Shown in pieces: positions 54,263 to 62,344 of a stretch of 64,000 bases of DNA. How positions within the stretch are numbered: the first letter of the stretch is position 1; the number at the start of each line of letters is the position of its first letter. The translations under genes and the position numbers were made by a program. The stretch is from contig NZ_JXQV01000011.1 in assembly GCF_000834635.1 (NCBI RefSeq), positions 1 to 64,000 on the forward strand. Reading direction: 5' to 3'. The notes beneath the pieces were generated by a model that worked only from the letters and a program-made list of their open reading frames with translations, was not told the origin of the DNA and did not search any database. This DNA is from Agrobacterium tumefaciens (GTDB lineage Bacteria > Pseudomonadota > Alphaproteobacteria > Rhizobiales > Rhizobiaceae).

Positions 54263-55282
54263 CTAATTTCTAAGGCTTTCGTTTAGCTGCCTTATCATCT
54301 CTTGGGTAGCCGAGTTTCGCCCGATATAGCGCCGGATGATTCGCTCAACAGAGGCTTCTTCCCAAGCCATGATTTCTGCAATCACGCGGATGGAAAGACC
54401 AGCGTTGTAGAACTTTGTCGCAGCTGTCCCCCGCAGATCGTGAAAATGTAAGTCACGATCAAGCATGGCGTTGCGTTCTTTGGCGCGCCAGAACATGGTG
54501 TTGAGCCCATCCTGTTTCCAAGGCTGCTTTTTTGTGCTGGTGAGAATGACAGGCGAACGCTTTGGAATTCGCGCGAGCACCTCGTTCAAGGCGTCGTAGC
54601 GGGGAATGATGGCTTCGCGCTTGTGCCTGCTTTTGCCGGTTGAAATGACAATGGCATCCTCGCCAACGTGGGACCATGAAAGTTTAAGCAGGTCGCCAAC
54701 GCGCAGGCCGGTGTGTGCCGCTAGGTCGATAACCCACATCACCTCTTCCGAACAGCCGACCTTGACCTGGGCAATATCGCTGTCTGTCCAGATGATCTCG
54801 GATCGGTCGCTGGTGTAAAGGTGCTTGATGCCCTCGGCTGGGTTGGAGGTCAGCTTGCCCATGGGATCGACGCCGTGAGACAGGATGCGGGAAAGAACCT
54901 GCATGCCGGTATCAGCGGCGCGCGGTGTTTCGCTATACTGCCCGCGCCACTGGCGAATGCGCGGCCTGATCTTCTCTGCCCTGTTGAACTGAGAGATGCT
55001 CAAATCCCCAAAGTGGGCTGAAATCCGATCTATCCAAGGCGTCCAGACCCGCTTTGTGGAATCGGCAAGCTTCTTGAATTCTGTCGCTTTGTAGTGGGTG
55101 ATGATTGAGCGGAATTTCCCGCTCTCTGGTTCGGCGCGGCTGGCGACGGCTTCGTTGTAAGATGCCATGAAAGATGCTGAACCGGGTTCGCCTTTGAGCC
55201 TCGGGCCGCCGCGCCAAGCGTAGTAATACGTACTGCCCTTGGCCTTTACGGTGTGGATGCCCTTAAGCTCAACTGTAACCAT
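54263..55282 (-). CDS. int: Tyrosine-type integrase
   Basis: 339 residues from ATG at 55282; a start at 55294 is also open. Catalytic set: Arg in AAHTGLRVGDLLKLSW, a Lys in STGKSRHKREA, His-x-x-Arg in FHDLRGTAATKFY, Trp in the place of the third histidine (EIMAWEE) and nucleophile Tyr in RRYIG. N-terminal arm-binding and core domains (ITHYKATEFKKLADSTKRVW) precede it. Responsible for insertion at tRNA-Gly. Orientation towards the tRNA fits a leftward int operon. Overlaps the small gene upstream by 14 bases. Confidence 0.93.
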   Translation of the reverse strand: MVTVELKGIHTVKAKGSTYYYAWRGGPRLKGEPGSASFMASYNEAVASRAEPESGKFRSIITHYKATEFKKLADSTKRVWTPWIDRISAHFGDLSISQFNRAEKIRPRIRQWRGQYSETPRAADTGMQVLSRILSHGVDPMGKLTSNPAEGIKHLYTSDRSEIIWTDSDIAQVKVGCSEEVMWVIDLAAHTGLRVGDLLKLSWSHVGEDAIVISTGKSRHKREAIIPRYDALNEVLARIPKRSPVILTSTKKQPWKQDGLNTMFWRAKERNAMLDRDLHFHDLRGTAATKFYNAGLSIRVIAEIMAWEEASVERIIRRYIGRNSATQEMIRQLNESLRN

Positions 55283-55496
55283 GCCTTTTATCAAACTCTG
55301 CCAGTTCGCGGTCTAGATCGGTGTCGTCACCTTGCGGCGCTGGTGTAAAATGCCATCGGAACGTACCGTCTGGCAATGTGTCCAATGCAGTCGGTGTCAT
55401 GCCGTTCTTTTTGAGCGCTTCTAATGTGGCGTTGACGTCTCGGACTCGCAGTGTTGGGCGGCGGCTTCTTTTGGGGTTTGATGCGATTCCAGTCAT
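55269..55496 (-). CDS. Small basic phage protein upstream of int
   Basis: 75 residues: a basic N-terminus (NPKRSRRPTLRVRDVNATLE), then a KKNGMTPTALDTLPDGTFRW block and an acidic tail ending KRHGYS. Overlaps int by 14 bases, so it is translated with it. Position and size suit an excisionase or integrase helper, but there is no recognised excisionase fold. Confidence 0.7.
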   Translation of the reverse strand: MTGIASNPKRSRRPTLRVRDVNATLEALKKNGMTPTALDTLPDGTFRWHFTPAPQGDDTDLDRELAEFDKRHGYS

Positions 55497-55535
55497 ATCA
55501 CCGCCTCTTGATCGGCTTTGCCATAAAGCCAGCCA

Positions 55536-55661
55536 TCACAGGTAACCGATTGCAAAGAGGGAAGCCACTAGAGCCGCAGCGCAGACGCCTACAATCGTTT
55601 GAGTCATGCGGATTTGGTGGATTGTCGATGGTGTTTCGATCATGGGGGAAATGTGGAACAT
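55536..55661 (-). CDS. 41-residue phage membrane peptide
   Basis: ATG at 55661 with GGAGAACCCACC ahead. Product MFHISPMIETPSTIHQIRMT then QTIVGVCAAALVASLFAIGYL: a polar start and one membrane helix (about 21-40). Part of the leftward early operon. Role unknown; could be a superinfection or lysogeny helper (guess). Confidence 0.55.
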   Translation of the reverse strand: MFHISPMIETPSTIHQIRMTQTIVGVCAAALVASLFAIGYL

Positions 55662-55728
55662 GGTGGGTTCTCCGTTCAACCGTTCAGGAAACCGCCTCGT
55701 GTGAGGCGGAAACCGGAGCGGTTGAGGG

Positions 55729-55911
55729 TCAGGCAGCTTCGCCGTGCGCACGCTGGTTAGCCAGATCGCGGGCTTCTTCCTTGAAGGTTCTGACCTGGAG
55801 GCGCGTGAACCGGCTCATAAGGTCGTCGTCAGTGCAGCCTTCGCCAAGGCGCAGCATTTCATCCGCCATTTTGCCGATTAGTCTTAGTTCGTCGTGGGTG
55901 CGTTCCTGCAT
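55729..55911 (-). CDS. Small phage protein (60 residues)
   Basis: ATG at 55911, preceded by GGAG; the frame is open to 55953 but that part overlaps an operator. Product MQERTHDELRLIGKMADEML through a charged helical body to RDLANQRAHGEAA. First gene after the operator pair at 55946-55994, so likely the first gene of the repressed leftward operon. Family not recognised. Confidence 0.65.
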   Translation of the reverse strand: MQERTHDELRLIGKMADEMLRLGEGCTDDDLMSRFTRLQVRTFKEEARDLANQRAHGEAA

Positions 55912-55945
55912 ACTGGTCTCCATCCAATCTTTGAATGGGCCATTA

Positions 55946-55994
55946 TTTGCCAAATGGGCAAATCAGGTCAAGTGCTATATTGCCTATTTGGCAA
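55946..55994. promoter_or_regulatory. Operator pair OL-like, left of the repressor gene
   Basis: TTTGCCAAATGGGCAAAT at about 55946 and TTGCCTATTTGGCAA at 55980-55994. Both match the TTGCCWAWTWGGCAA palindrome also found on the right of the repressor gene. Their centres are about 33 bases apart. They should control the leftward int-side operon. Confidence 0.8.
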
Positions 55995-56051
55995 AATATT
56001 TTGGTGGCGCTAAAAAGCCCGCGTGCCAGGGCGTTGGATTGCTCGAATTTG

Positions 56052-56717
56052 TTACCGAATTCCGGTCATCTTCGCGACCAAACGATTTCGTTCGGAAGAG
56101 CTAGCCTTTTTCCATTGTCCACTGCGTATCACGGACTGGATACCAGAAACCCAAGTCAGACCAACCCCGCGTATCGGCGGGGCATTGTGGCTTTCAAGAT
56201 CGTAAGTGCCTTGGGTTGCTCCACGCAGAACGCGCTTTAGAAACCTCCGGCCATCCGAAGTCTTAACTGCCGCCTCTAAGCCTAGAGCTTCGTCGGCGAC
56301 GACGCTTTGCGCCCAACATATAACAATATCGCCATCGTCGTAGCGGGGCCACATGGAATCACCACGAACCTCGAACGCAATCGCGTCTTCAGGTAATGGG
56401 AACGGCGGTTCTATTTCATAAAGCCCTTCGGGAGGTACTTGCTCGTCATCGGGTAAAATTTCAGCTCCTGCACCTATGCTGCCCATAACGCGAACGATAT
56501 GCCGCTTCGGCTCTGTGCTCTTTATGAGAATAGCCTGTGGTTCGACATTCAGGGCATGCGCGAACAAATTCAGGTTTTTTACAGAGAGATTTCTCTCGCC
56601 ATTTTCAAGGCGCGATACATATGAGACCGACAGGCCGGTCGCCTCTGCAACTTGCTCTATCGTCAAGTCGCGCTCGTCGCGTAGGCTTTTCAGCCTGTTA
56701 GGGTGTTGCTTGTCCAT
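56052..56717 (-). CDS. CI/LexA-like prophage repressor
   Basis: 221 residues. N-terminal XRE helix-turn-helix (10-62: LTIEQVAEATGLSVSYVSRL). C-terminal S24 peptidase with Ser121 in VRGDSMWP and Lys161 in GRRFLKRVL, and an Ala83-Gly84 site in IGAGAE for self-cleavage after RecA activation. It therefore should be inducible by DNA damage. It lies between two pairs of identical operators. Confidence 0.94.
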   Translation of the reverse strand: MDKQHPNRLKSLRDERDLTIEQVAEATGLSVSYVSRLENGERNLSVKNLNLFAHALNVEPQAILIKSTEPKRHIVRVMGSIGAGAEILPDDEQVPPEGLYEIEPPFPLPEDAIAFEVRGDSMWPRYDDGDIVICWAQSVVADEALGLEAAVKTSDGRRFLKRVLRGATQGTYDLESHNAPPIRGVGLTWVSGIQSVIRSGQWKKASSSERNRLVAKMTGIR

Positions 56718-56751
56718 ATGGCAAAAATCTCGGTTTTAGCCGAAAGCGCCA

Positions 56752-56801
56752 TAGCCAAATAGGCAAATTTTGCCCTTGACGAAAGTTTGCCTATTTGGCA
56801 A
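56752..56801. promoter_or_regulatory. Operator pair OR-like between repressor and cro
   Basis: TAGCCAAATAGGCAA at 56752-56766 and TTGCCTATTTGGCAA at 56787-56801, the second identical to the operator at 55980. They overlap the promoters for the leftward repressor and the rightward cro gene, whose ATG is only 11 bases after the second site. Confidence 0.85.
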
Positions 56802-56811
56802 GTTCGCCGCT

Positions 56812-57030
56812 ATGGATGCGTTGTCGACATATTTGGGTGAACAAGGAGAGGCTCTATCCGCATTTGCGGTTCGAATTGGCCGCTCTCCTAGCACTCTATC
56901 CCGTGCTCTATCCGGTAAACGCGATCCCAGTTTTGCATTGGCCCGCGACGTTGAGCGCGGAACATGCCGCAGCGTTAAAGCAATTCAGTTTCTCGAAATC
57001 TGCCTTAACAATCAAGTTGGCGCGGAATGA
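56812..57030 (+). CDS. cro: Cro-like helix-turn-helix protein
   Basis: 72 residues from ATG at 56812. MDALSTYLGEQGEALSAFAV then RIGRSPSTLSRALSGKRDPS is a compact helix-turn-helix with a basic RxxxPSTLSR recognition part. The rest is short. No ribosome site and only 11 bases to the operator: the mRNA may be nearly leaderless. First gene of the rightward operon, the classical place of Cro. Confidence 0.85.
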   Translation: MDALSTYLGEQGEALSAFAVRIGRSPSTLSRALSGKRDPSFALARDVERGTCRSVKAIQFLEICLNNQVGAE

Positions 57031-57199
57031 CGGGTAACGGGCCATTTCTCTTTTCGCGCGGGCATTCCTCCCAGCCCGCTGCGACCCGCGCCGGATCGGT
57101 TGCGATGCCATGTTCCGGCGCGGGTAACTCTCGTTTTGCATGCGGGCCTCCGTAGGCATCTGACTCCCGATCACCTTCGCAAATTTGCGCACCTGCGTT

Positions 57200-57230
57200 C
57201 AATGAGAATTTTTCAGAAAAATTCTCATTG
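57200..57230. promoter_or_regulatory. 31-base near-perfect palindrome upstream of the CII-like gene
   Basis: CAATGAGAATTTTT and AAAAATTCTCATTG are 14-base exact inverted arms separated by CAG, ending 26 bases before the CII-like ATG. It could be an operator for a dimeric protein or a terminator with a T run (TTTTTC inside the stem). The rest of the 225-base gap after cro shows nothing more. Confidence 0.65.
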
Positions 57231-57256
57231 CGCTTCCGCACGCCTGGAGCTTGGCA

Positions 57257-57751
57257 ATGAAGAAAGACGAATACGCAAACCAGCCGTGGTTCCGCCCTAT
57301 CAAGGGTGCGCAACGCGACCTCATCAAAGACGTTGGCGGATTGGACCGGGCAGCGCTTTTGCTTGGTCGCTCGGTCGGGCAGGTTGGGCGATATAACAAC
57401 TGGCATGATCCCGACCTGATGTCGCAATGGGAAATCATCGTTCTCGAAAGCGATCTTGGCAGGCCCGTGGTTTCCCGCACCATGGCGGTGCTGACGGGCG
57501 CAAGTGTTCTCGATCCTGCCGGGGAAGCGCGGGGGCGTGACTGCCTGCATTCTGGTTCTGCCAAACTCATGGGGCAGTATGCGGAATTCATGGCCGTGTA
57601 TTCCGAAGCAGCCAGCGACGGGCAGTTTTTAGACCGGGAAATTCTCGAAATTCTGCCGGAAGCGGAAGACGTTCGCCGGTCTGCCGATGCTTTTGTGCAG
57701 AAGCTGCACCGCAGGTTGGCAAAATCAGCGCCGAAGGGTGGTGATGAATGA
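57257..57751 (+). CDS. CII-like phage regulatory protein
   Basis: 164 residues from ATG at 57257 with GGAG ahead. GGLDRAALLLGRSVGQVGRY is a helix-turn-helix-like stretch in the position of phage CII/CP76-type regulators; the C-terminal half is helical (AEFMAVYSEAASDGQFLDRE). Likely turns on establishment of lysogeny, but no activation was observed. ATGA overlap with the next gene. Confidence 0.7.
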   Translation: MKKDEYANQPWFRPIKGAQRDLIKDVGGLDRAALLLGRSVGQVGRYNNWHDPDLMSQWEIIVLESDLGRPVVSRTMAVLTGASVLDPAGEARGRDCLHSGSAKLMGQYAEFMAVYSEAASDGQFLDREILEILPEAEDVRRSADAFVQKLHRRLAKSAPKGGDE

Positions 57752-57984
57752 TCGGCCCCGCTCTTCCTTCCACTGGTTTCAATCCAGAGAGCCGCAACGC
57801 GCGCATGTGCCGGTTTGATGCGTTGCCGCCAGTTGTTCGCGAAGTCATCAACTCGGCATCATTTGAATTTCACCCTGGGATGGCGGAACGACTTTTGCGG
57901 CGCGGCGCATCGGCCACCCGGTGCGCAGAACGCATCATCACGACTGATCGCGGGCTTTCTGTTCGGAAAGGTGGTGTGCGATGA
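57748..57984 (+). CDS. Small phage protein, DUF6525-like
   Basis: 78 residues. The middle RFDALPPVVREVINSASFEF resembles the DUF6525 small phage family; the C-terminus is basic (RLLRRGASATRC). Overlaps both neighbours by four bases, so it is translated in chain. Confidence 0.6.
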   Translation: MIGPALPSTGFNPESRNARMCRFDALPPVVREVINSASFEFHPGMAERLLRRGASATRCAERIITTDRGLSVRKGGVR

Positions 57985-59546
57985 CCGCCCAAACCCTCCC
58001 GCTGCCAAAAGAGCAAGGCCTTTCCATCGTTGCCGCCGCAGTTCGTGACGGTGAGTACCGCTGCGCCAGTCCGAATGAAGTGATTGCCGCCTGCAAGGCC
58101 ATGGCGCAACGCTATCTGACGCGGGACGCCAAGGACGGAAACCTGTTTCGGCCCGGCGTCAACGCCATCGACATGCTGGACCGGGCGCGGGCGCTTGGCA
58201 AGCTGCCGGAAGCAGATGCAGCCAATCTGCCCGAACGCAAAGTGGCGACGGTTCGCGATCCGCAGACTGTCGATGCTGGAAACCGGCTGCGCAATCTGGA
58301 TGAAGGCACCGTTCTGGCGCTGATGGAATCCTTCAAGACCTACAGCCAGCAACAGCCCATCGTCGTTTACGGCAAAGAGACTGATGCAGTGGTTCGGCTT
58401 GGCGCTGGTGGACACAGACTGGAAGCCAGTCGTCGCCTCGGCATCAAGGTTCTTTGCTTCCATGCAGGCGGCGACGAACTGGACCGTCAGCTTTGCGAGA
58501 TTGACGAAAATCTAATTCGTGCCGACCTGACGCCGTCCGACAAGGCGCTGTTTCTGGCGCGGCGCAAGGAAATCTATCTGATCAAGCACCCGGAAACGGC
58601 AAAGGGTGTTTCTGGTGGACGCGCGCGGCAAAATTCAGCAACGGACAAAATGTCCTTTGCTGCCGCAACGGCGGAAGCGACAGGGCAGGATCAACGCACA
58701 ATCCGCAGAGACGTTGAGCGTGGTGAGAAAATCTCCGCTACTGCGCTGCAAATGCTGCGTTCGACGGCCCACGACAAGGGCGTGATGCTCGATAAACTGA
58801 AGCGACTTGGCACCGCCGAAGCACAGGAAGCCTTTGTGCGCGATCTCATTGCCGCCGAAAAGCAGGTGAGCGCTGAAAGCAAGCGTATAAGAACCACGAA
58901 GCTGGCAGGCAACCGCGAATCTCGTCTTCGCATGATCGGCTTGATCGCTGAACATGGCCGTAAATCGACGCCGGAAATTCCGCGCGCGGCGTATGCAATC
59001 GGTTATGCCGATCCACCCTGGAAGCAAGAGGCTTGGAGCGACGAGACGGGACAGGATAAGGGGCTGAAATATCCCCCCATGACTGTCGATGATATCAAGG
59101 CCCTGTGCGCTGGCGATAATTCCCCGTTCACGCGCGATGCCGTTCTTTATCTTTGGGTAACAACCAATCGTCTGGCCGATGGGCTGGCGGTGCTTGAGGC
59201 GTGGGACTTCTCCTACGTCACCAACATGGTTTGGGACAAACGGCATATCGGCATGGGCCGTTGGGTGCGCGACCGTCACGAAATCCTTCTCATCGGTAAG
59301 CGCGGCTCGGTGTCGCTTGCGCCCATGGAGGGGACGCAGCCTGAAAGCGTCTATGCGGAAGCGAAATTGGAGCATAGCCGCAAGCCGGTCTGGTTCGCAG
59401 AACAGATTGACCGGCTCTGGCCTTACCTGCGCAAGCTCGAACTTTTTCAGCGCAAGGACAGCCTCGCAGATGGCGATATCCGCCTGAATGGCATGTGGGA
59501 CTTTTGGGGCAATCAGGCCGGATCGCCGGAAGGTGGTGCGGAATGA
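57981..59546 (+). CDS. ParB-domain / MT-A70 DNA adenine methyltransferase fusion
   Basis: 521 residues in three parts. Residues 1-95: unrecognised, with AIDMLDRARALGKLPEADAA. Residues 95-300: ParB/Srx-type domain with GAGGHRLEASRRLG and the helical EIDENLIRADLTPSDKALFL. Residues 335-521: MT-A70 methyltransferase with the catalytic DPPW at 344-347, LYLWVTTNRLADGLAVLEAW and the WDKRHIGMGRWVRDRHE block. It should bind DNA and methylate adenine (N6). Fused ParB-MT-A70 proteins occur in phages; here the pair sits in the early operon, next to a second methyltransferase-like gene. Confidence 0.88.
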   Translation: MTAQTLPLPKEQGLSIVAAAVRDGEYRCASPNEVIAACKAMAQRYLTRDAKDGNLFRPGVNAIDMLDRARALGKLPEADAANLPERKVATVRDPQTVDAGNRLRNLDEGTVLALMESFKTYSQQQPIVVYGKETDAVVRLGAGGHRLEASRRLGIKVLCFHAGGDELDRQLCEIDENLIRADLTPSDKALFLARRKEIYLIKHPETAKGVSGGRARQNSATDKMSFAAATAEATGQDQRTIRRDVERGEKISATALQMLRSTAHDKGVMLDKLKRLGTAEAQEAFVRDLIAAEKQVSAESKRIRTTKLAGNRESRLRMIGLIAEHGRKSTPEIPRAAYAIGYADPPWKQEAWSDETGQDKGLKYPPMTVDDIKALCAGDNSPFTRDAVLYLWVTTNRLADGLAVLEAWDFSYVTNMVWDKRHIGMGRWVRDRHEILLIGKRGSVSLAPMEGTQPESVYAEAKLEHSRKPVWFAEQIDRLWPYLRKLELFQRKDSLADGDIRLNGMWDFWGNQAGSPEGGAE

Positions 59547-60289
59547 CCGTCGCCTATTCCAGAACCCACTTTGCCCCCGCTGCGCCCATGAAAATCCTCA
59601 TCGGTTGTGAGACATCCGGCGTGGTTCGACGCGCGTTCGATGCTCTCGGTCATGATGTCTGGTCATGCGACTTGCTGCCTGCGGAAGACGCGAGCAACAG
59701 GCATATCATTTGTGATGTCCGTGACCTTCTGGGTGATGGTTGGGACTTGCTGGCGGTGATGCATCCGCCATGCACGCGGCTGTGCAATTCAGGCGTTCGC
59801 TGGCTGAGTGAGCCGCCGCAGAACGCGCCCGCCGACGCAACTCCAACGGAAAAATCAGAGTGGCCGACCATGTTGCGCGATGGGCGTTTGCGGATCATGT
59901 GGCGACTTCTGGATGAAGGCGCTGCGCTGTTTTCGGACTGCTGGAATGCGCCGATAGCCCGGATCGCTATCGAAAACCCCGTCATGCACCGCCATGCGAA
60001 AGAGCGCATCCGCAATTATCAAAAGGCCGCGCAAACAGTCCAGCCATGGCATTTCGGTGACCGCGCGTTCAAGGCGACATCGTTCTACCTTCGCGACCTT
60101 CCAGAGCTGAAAGCCACAAATCGTCTTGTTCCACCAAAAGCCGGAACCGACGAACATAAGCGGTGGTCGCAGGTCCATCGCGCATCGCCGGGGCCTAACC
60201 GCTGGCAACTCCGCTCCAAGACCTATCAGGGCATTGCCGACGCCATGGCGCTGCAATGGGGTGGTTATGCACTTGAGGTGGCGGCATGA
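59543..60289 (+). CDS. Cytosine-methyltransferase-like phage protein
   Basis: 248 residues from ATG overlapping the previous stop; a start at 59588 (MKILIGCETSGVVRRAFDAL) is also good. The fold start MKILIGCETSGVVRRAF, DLLPAEDASNRHIICDVRDL, the VMHPPCTRLCNSG block with Pro-Cys and IENPVMHRHAK resemble C5 cytosine methyltransferases (PC and EN motifs). The target-recognition region is short, so DNA modification is not certain; related phage proteins are often annotated as Dcm-like. Confidence 0.75.
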   Translation: MTVAYSRTHFAPAAPMKILIGCETSGVVRRAFDALGHDVWSCDLLPAEDASNRHIICDVRDLLGDGWDLLAVMHPPCTRLCNSGVRWLSEPPQNAPADATPTEKSEWPTMLRDGRLRIMWRLLDEGAALFSDCWNAPIARIAIENPVMHRHAKERIRNYQKAAQTVQPWHFGDRAFKATSFYLRDLPELKATNRLVPPKAGTDEHKRWSQVHRASPGPNRWQLRSKTYQGIADAMALQWGGYALEVAA

Positions 60290-60840
60290 CGACAGGAGCG
60301 CAGGCAGCGCGGGACCGGGAAAAAGCGCGGGTTTCCAGATTGATCGATATTGCCAACCGAAGCCACGGCGACCGTTGGGCAATCGATATCGATGGCGGAG
60401 AGACGAACGTCATCGCCCAACGGTCGTCCGGCGAACAGGACGTGATCTGCACGATCTACAGGACCGCATCGCCAGACGAAATCGAGCTGATCAGCGGCGC
60501 GTTGGAAAACGTGTTCATGCTCCTCGATATTCGCCGCCGTGCCATCATAGCATTGAAGCAAGGCCAGCCAGCGCAGGGTGCGCAACAGGTGAGCCGCATG
60601 CGGGACGGCGACTTTGCCGCCAACGCGGCGATCCTGTGCGCAGAGCCTCTGTTTCAGCGGTTCCTTGAGCGCAGGAACCGCGACGGGTCTGCGATCCACA
60701 ATCAGGAACAAGCCGACGCCGTTTTGAAACGGCTGCTCGGCATCACCAGCAAAACACAACTCAACCGGCAAGAGCGGGCGCAGGCGGCGTTTATCGATCT
60801 GCGGGCCGACTATCAGACATGGAAAAGGGGGCGGGCATGA
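60286..60840 (+). CDS. Hypothetical early phage protein (184 residues)
   Basis: Not recognised. N-terminal mixed part (VSRLIDIANRSHGDRWAIDI) then helical body with RAIIALKQGQPAQGAQQVSR and a C-terminal block NRQERAQAAFIDLRADYQTW. Four-base overlaps on both sides put it firmly in the early operon. No membrane helix. Confidence 0.7.
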   Translation: MTTGAQAARDREKARVSRLIDIANRSHGDRWAIDIDGGETNVIAQRSSGEQDVICTIYRTASPDEIELISGALENVFMLLDIRRRAIIALKQGQPAQGAQQVSRMRDGDFAANAAILCAEPLFQRFLERRNRDGSAIHNQEQADAVLKRLLGITSKTQLNRQERAQAAFIDLRADYQTWKRGRA

Positions 60841-61130
60841 CGGGGATGCTGCCAATTATCGAACTATTGGAAGATTGCGAGACGGACGCGAAGCGGGCGC
60901 AATGGCTGTTGCAGGTGCCAAGCTTCGTCTTCTACCGCAGCTTGACGGATATCCGTCGCGTCTTGCGCGCGGCGGGTTTTCTCAAGGGTGTTGAACTTCT
61001 TGAAATGGAATTCACTCTTCTTGTCGCCACGCGCGGCGCAGACGGTCAACCACCTGCGGAAGTCGTTACCAACGTCAACGCCATGCGCGGTTTCATGCGG
61101 ACGCTGGTTCGGAAAGGCGGTCTGGCATGA
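60837..61130 (+). CDS. Hypothetical early phage protein (97 residues)
   Basis: Starts MTGMLPIIELLEDCETDAKR at an ATGA overlap with the previous gene. Helical, with AQWLLQVPSFVFYRSLTDIR near the middle. Next gene also overlaps by four bases. Function unknown. Confidence 0.7.
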   Translation: MTGMLPIIELLEDCETDAKRAQWLLQVPSFVFYRSLTDIRRVLRAAGFLKGVELLEMEFTLLVATRGADGQPPAEVVTNVNAMRGFMRTLVRKGGLA

Positions 61131-62344
61131 GTGAACCGACAATCCGGCGTGGTGTGCGCAATGCACGCTATACCACCCTTCCCAACCATGTGTTTGAGGA
61201 CACGCGCCTTTCCATGGATGCGCGCTGGCTGCTGGGCTATCTGCTGTCGAAACCCGACAACTGGACCGTTGTCGTTGGCGACATCATCAAGAAGGGCAAT
61301 TGCGGGCGCGACAAGGCTCGCAGGATGATCGCGGAACTGGTTGATATTGGCTATGCGGAACGCGAACAGACGCGCGAAGATGGCCGTTTCAGCGCCACTG
61401 CCCTGGTGATTTTTGATGAGCCTCGCAGCGCCTCTGAAGCTTCCGAGACCGCTAGTGTTGCATCTTTACCGCAGACTGAAATGCCGTCGCCGGTAAAACC
61501 GTCGCCGGTTTCGCCGTCGCCGGTAAAATCGGCACCTAGTAATAACTCACACTTAGAAAATACTGATTATCAGCAAGAGAGAGATGCGCCCAAAAGCGAT
61601 TTGAAAAGCGATGAAGACCCGAAGGCCGTGGCACGGGCCTTCAAGCGTTGGTACGGCGATTGGCCGACCCGGAAGGTGGACAGCGCATATGCTGCCGAAA
61701 AGGCGTGGTTCCTGCTGACACCAGAACAGCGAGCCGAATGCATCGCCAAATCTCCGACCTACATCGAACGCGCCAACGCAGTGAAAGGCGTGAAGGTGCC
61801 ATATGCCGGACCGTTCCTGACTGGCAGGGATTGGGAAAAGCTGGACGATCCGAAGTCTGACGTTGCCGTTGCGCAGGTGCATAACCCCTACACCCGGCCA
61901 TGGCATGCCGGACGCTGCGCTGAATTGCTGCGGCCCATTGCGCAGACCATGCCGCAGCTTACGCCATTCCAGAGACAGATTGTCGAGCAAGGCGGCACTG
62001 CGGCGGAAGTGGTGTTGGCAGACCGTCGCCGCAAGTACGGGTGGCCGAAGGTCAACACGATGGATGAGCGGGCAGGGGATCGCAAAGGCGTCACTGTCAG
62101 CCCGCAGCTTCTCCGGGTTTCCGAAAGCTTTGACACGGTTCGCCGGGATAGCGATCTGGCAGCGGCTTGGAAGCGGTACTTCGACAAGGCCGGATTGCCA
62201 TTGCCAGCGATGCCGACGGGCCTTGATTGGTTGTTCTTCCCACCAGTGCCAGCGGACGTAACGGATTTGGATTTGGCGGTTTCCGAAGCTTGGGACGCCT
62301 TCGGACAGCAGGTTAACGAGGGGCGCGAAAATGATGCAGCATAA
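61127..62344 (+). CDS. Phage replication initiator, lambda-O-like
   Basis: 405 residues. N-terminal winged-helix domain (1-90: NHVFEDTRLSMDARWLLGYL, then DIIKKGNCGRDKARRMIAEL), a proline-rich linker (PSPVKPSPVSPSPVKS) encoded by three 15-bp iterons, then a C-terminal region rich in charged helices (MAPQLTPFQRQI-like PQLTPFQRQIVEQGG). Gene with origin inside, DNA-binding N-terminus and separate C-terminal domain is the O-protein plan. Overlaps the following gene by 14 bases. Start by ATGA coupling. Confidence 0.7.
   Translation: MSEPTIRRGVRNARYTTLPNHVFEDTRLSMDARWLLGYLLSKPDNWTVVVGDIIKKGNCGRDKARRMIAELVDIGYAEREQTREDGRFSATALVIFDEPRSASEASETASVASLPQTEMPSPVKPSPVSPSPVKSAPSNNSHLENTDYQQERDAPKSDLKSDEDPKAVARAFKRWYGDWPTRKVDSAYAAEKAWFLLTPEQRAECIAKSPTYIERANAVKGVKVPYAGPFLTGRDWEKLDDPKSDVAVAQVHNPYTRPWHAGRCAELLRPIAQTMPQLTPFQRQIVEQGGTAAEVVLADRRRKYGWPKVNTMDERAGDRKGVTVSPQLLRVSESFDTVRRDSDLAAAWKRYFDKAGLPLPAMPTGLDWLFFPPVPADVTDLDLAVSEAWDAFGQQVNEGRENDAA
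61484..61528 (+). repeat. Three 15-bp iterons inside the initiator gene (putative replication origin)
   Basis: CCGTCGCCGGTAAAA at 61484 and 61514, with CCGTCGCCGGTTTCG between at 61499; all three share the first 11 bases. They are directly followed by an A+T-rich run (about 61537-61585: TAGTAATAACTCACACTTAG and beyond) suitable for unwinding. Confidence 0.65.
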
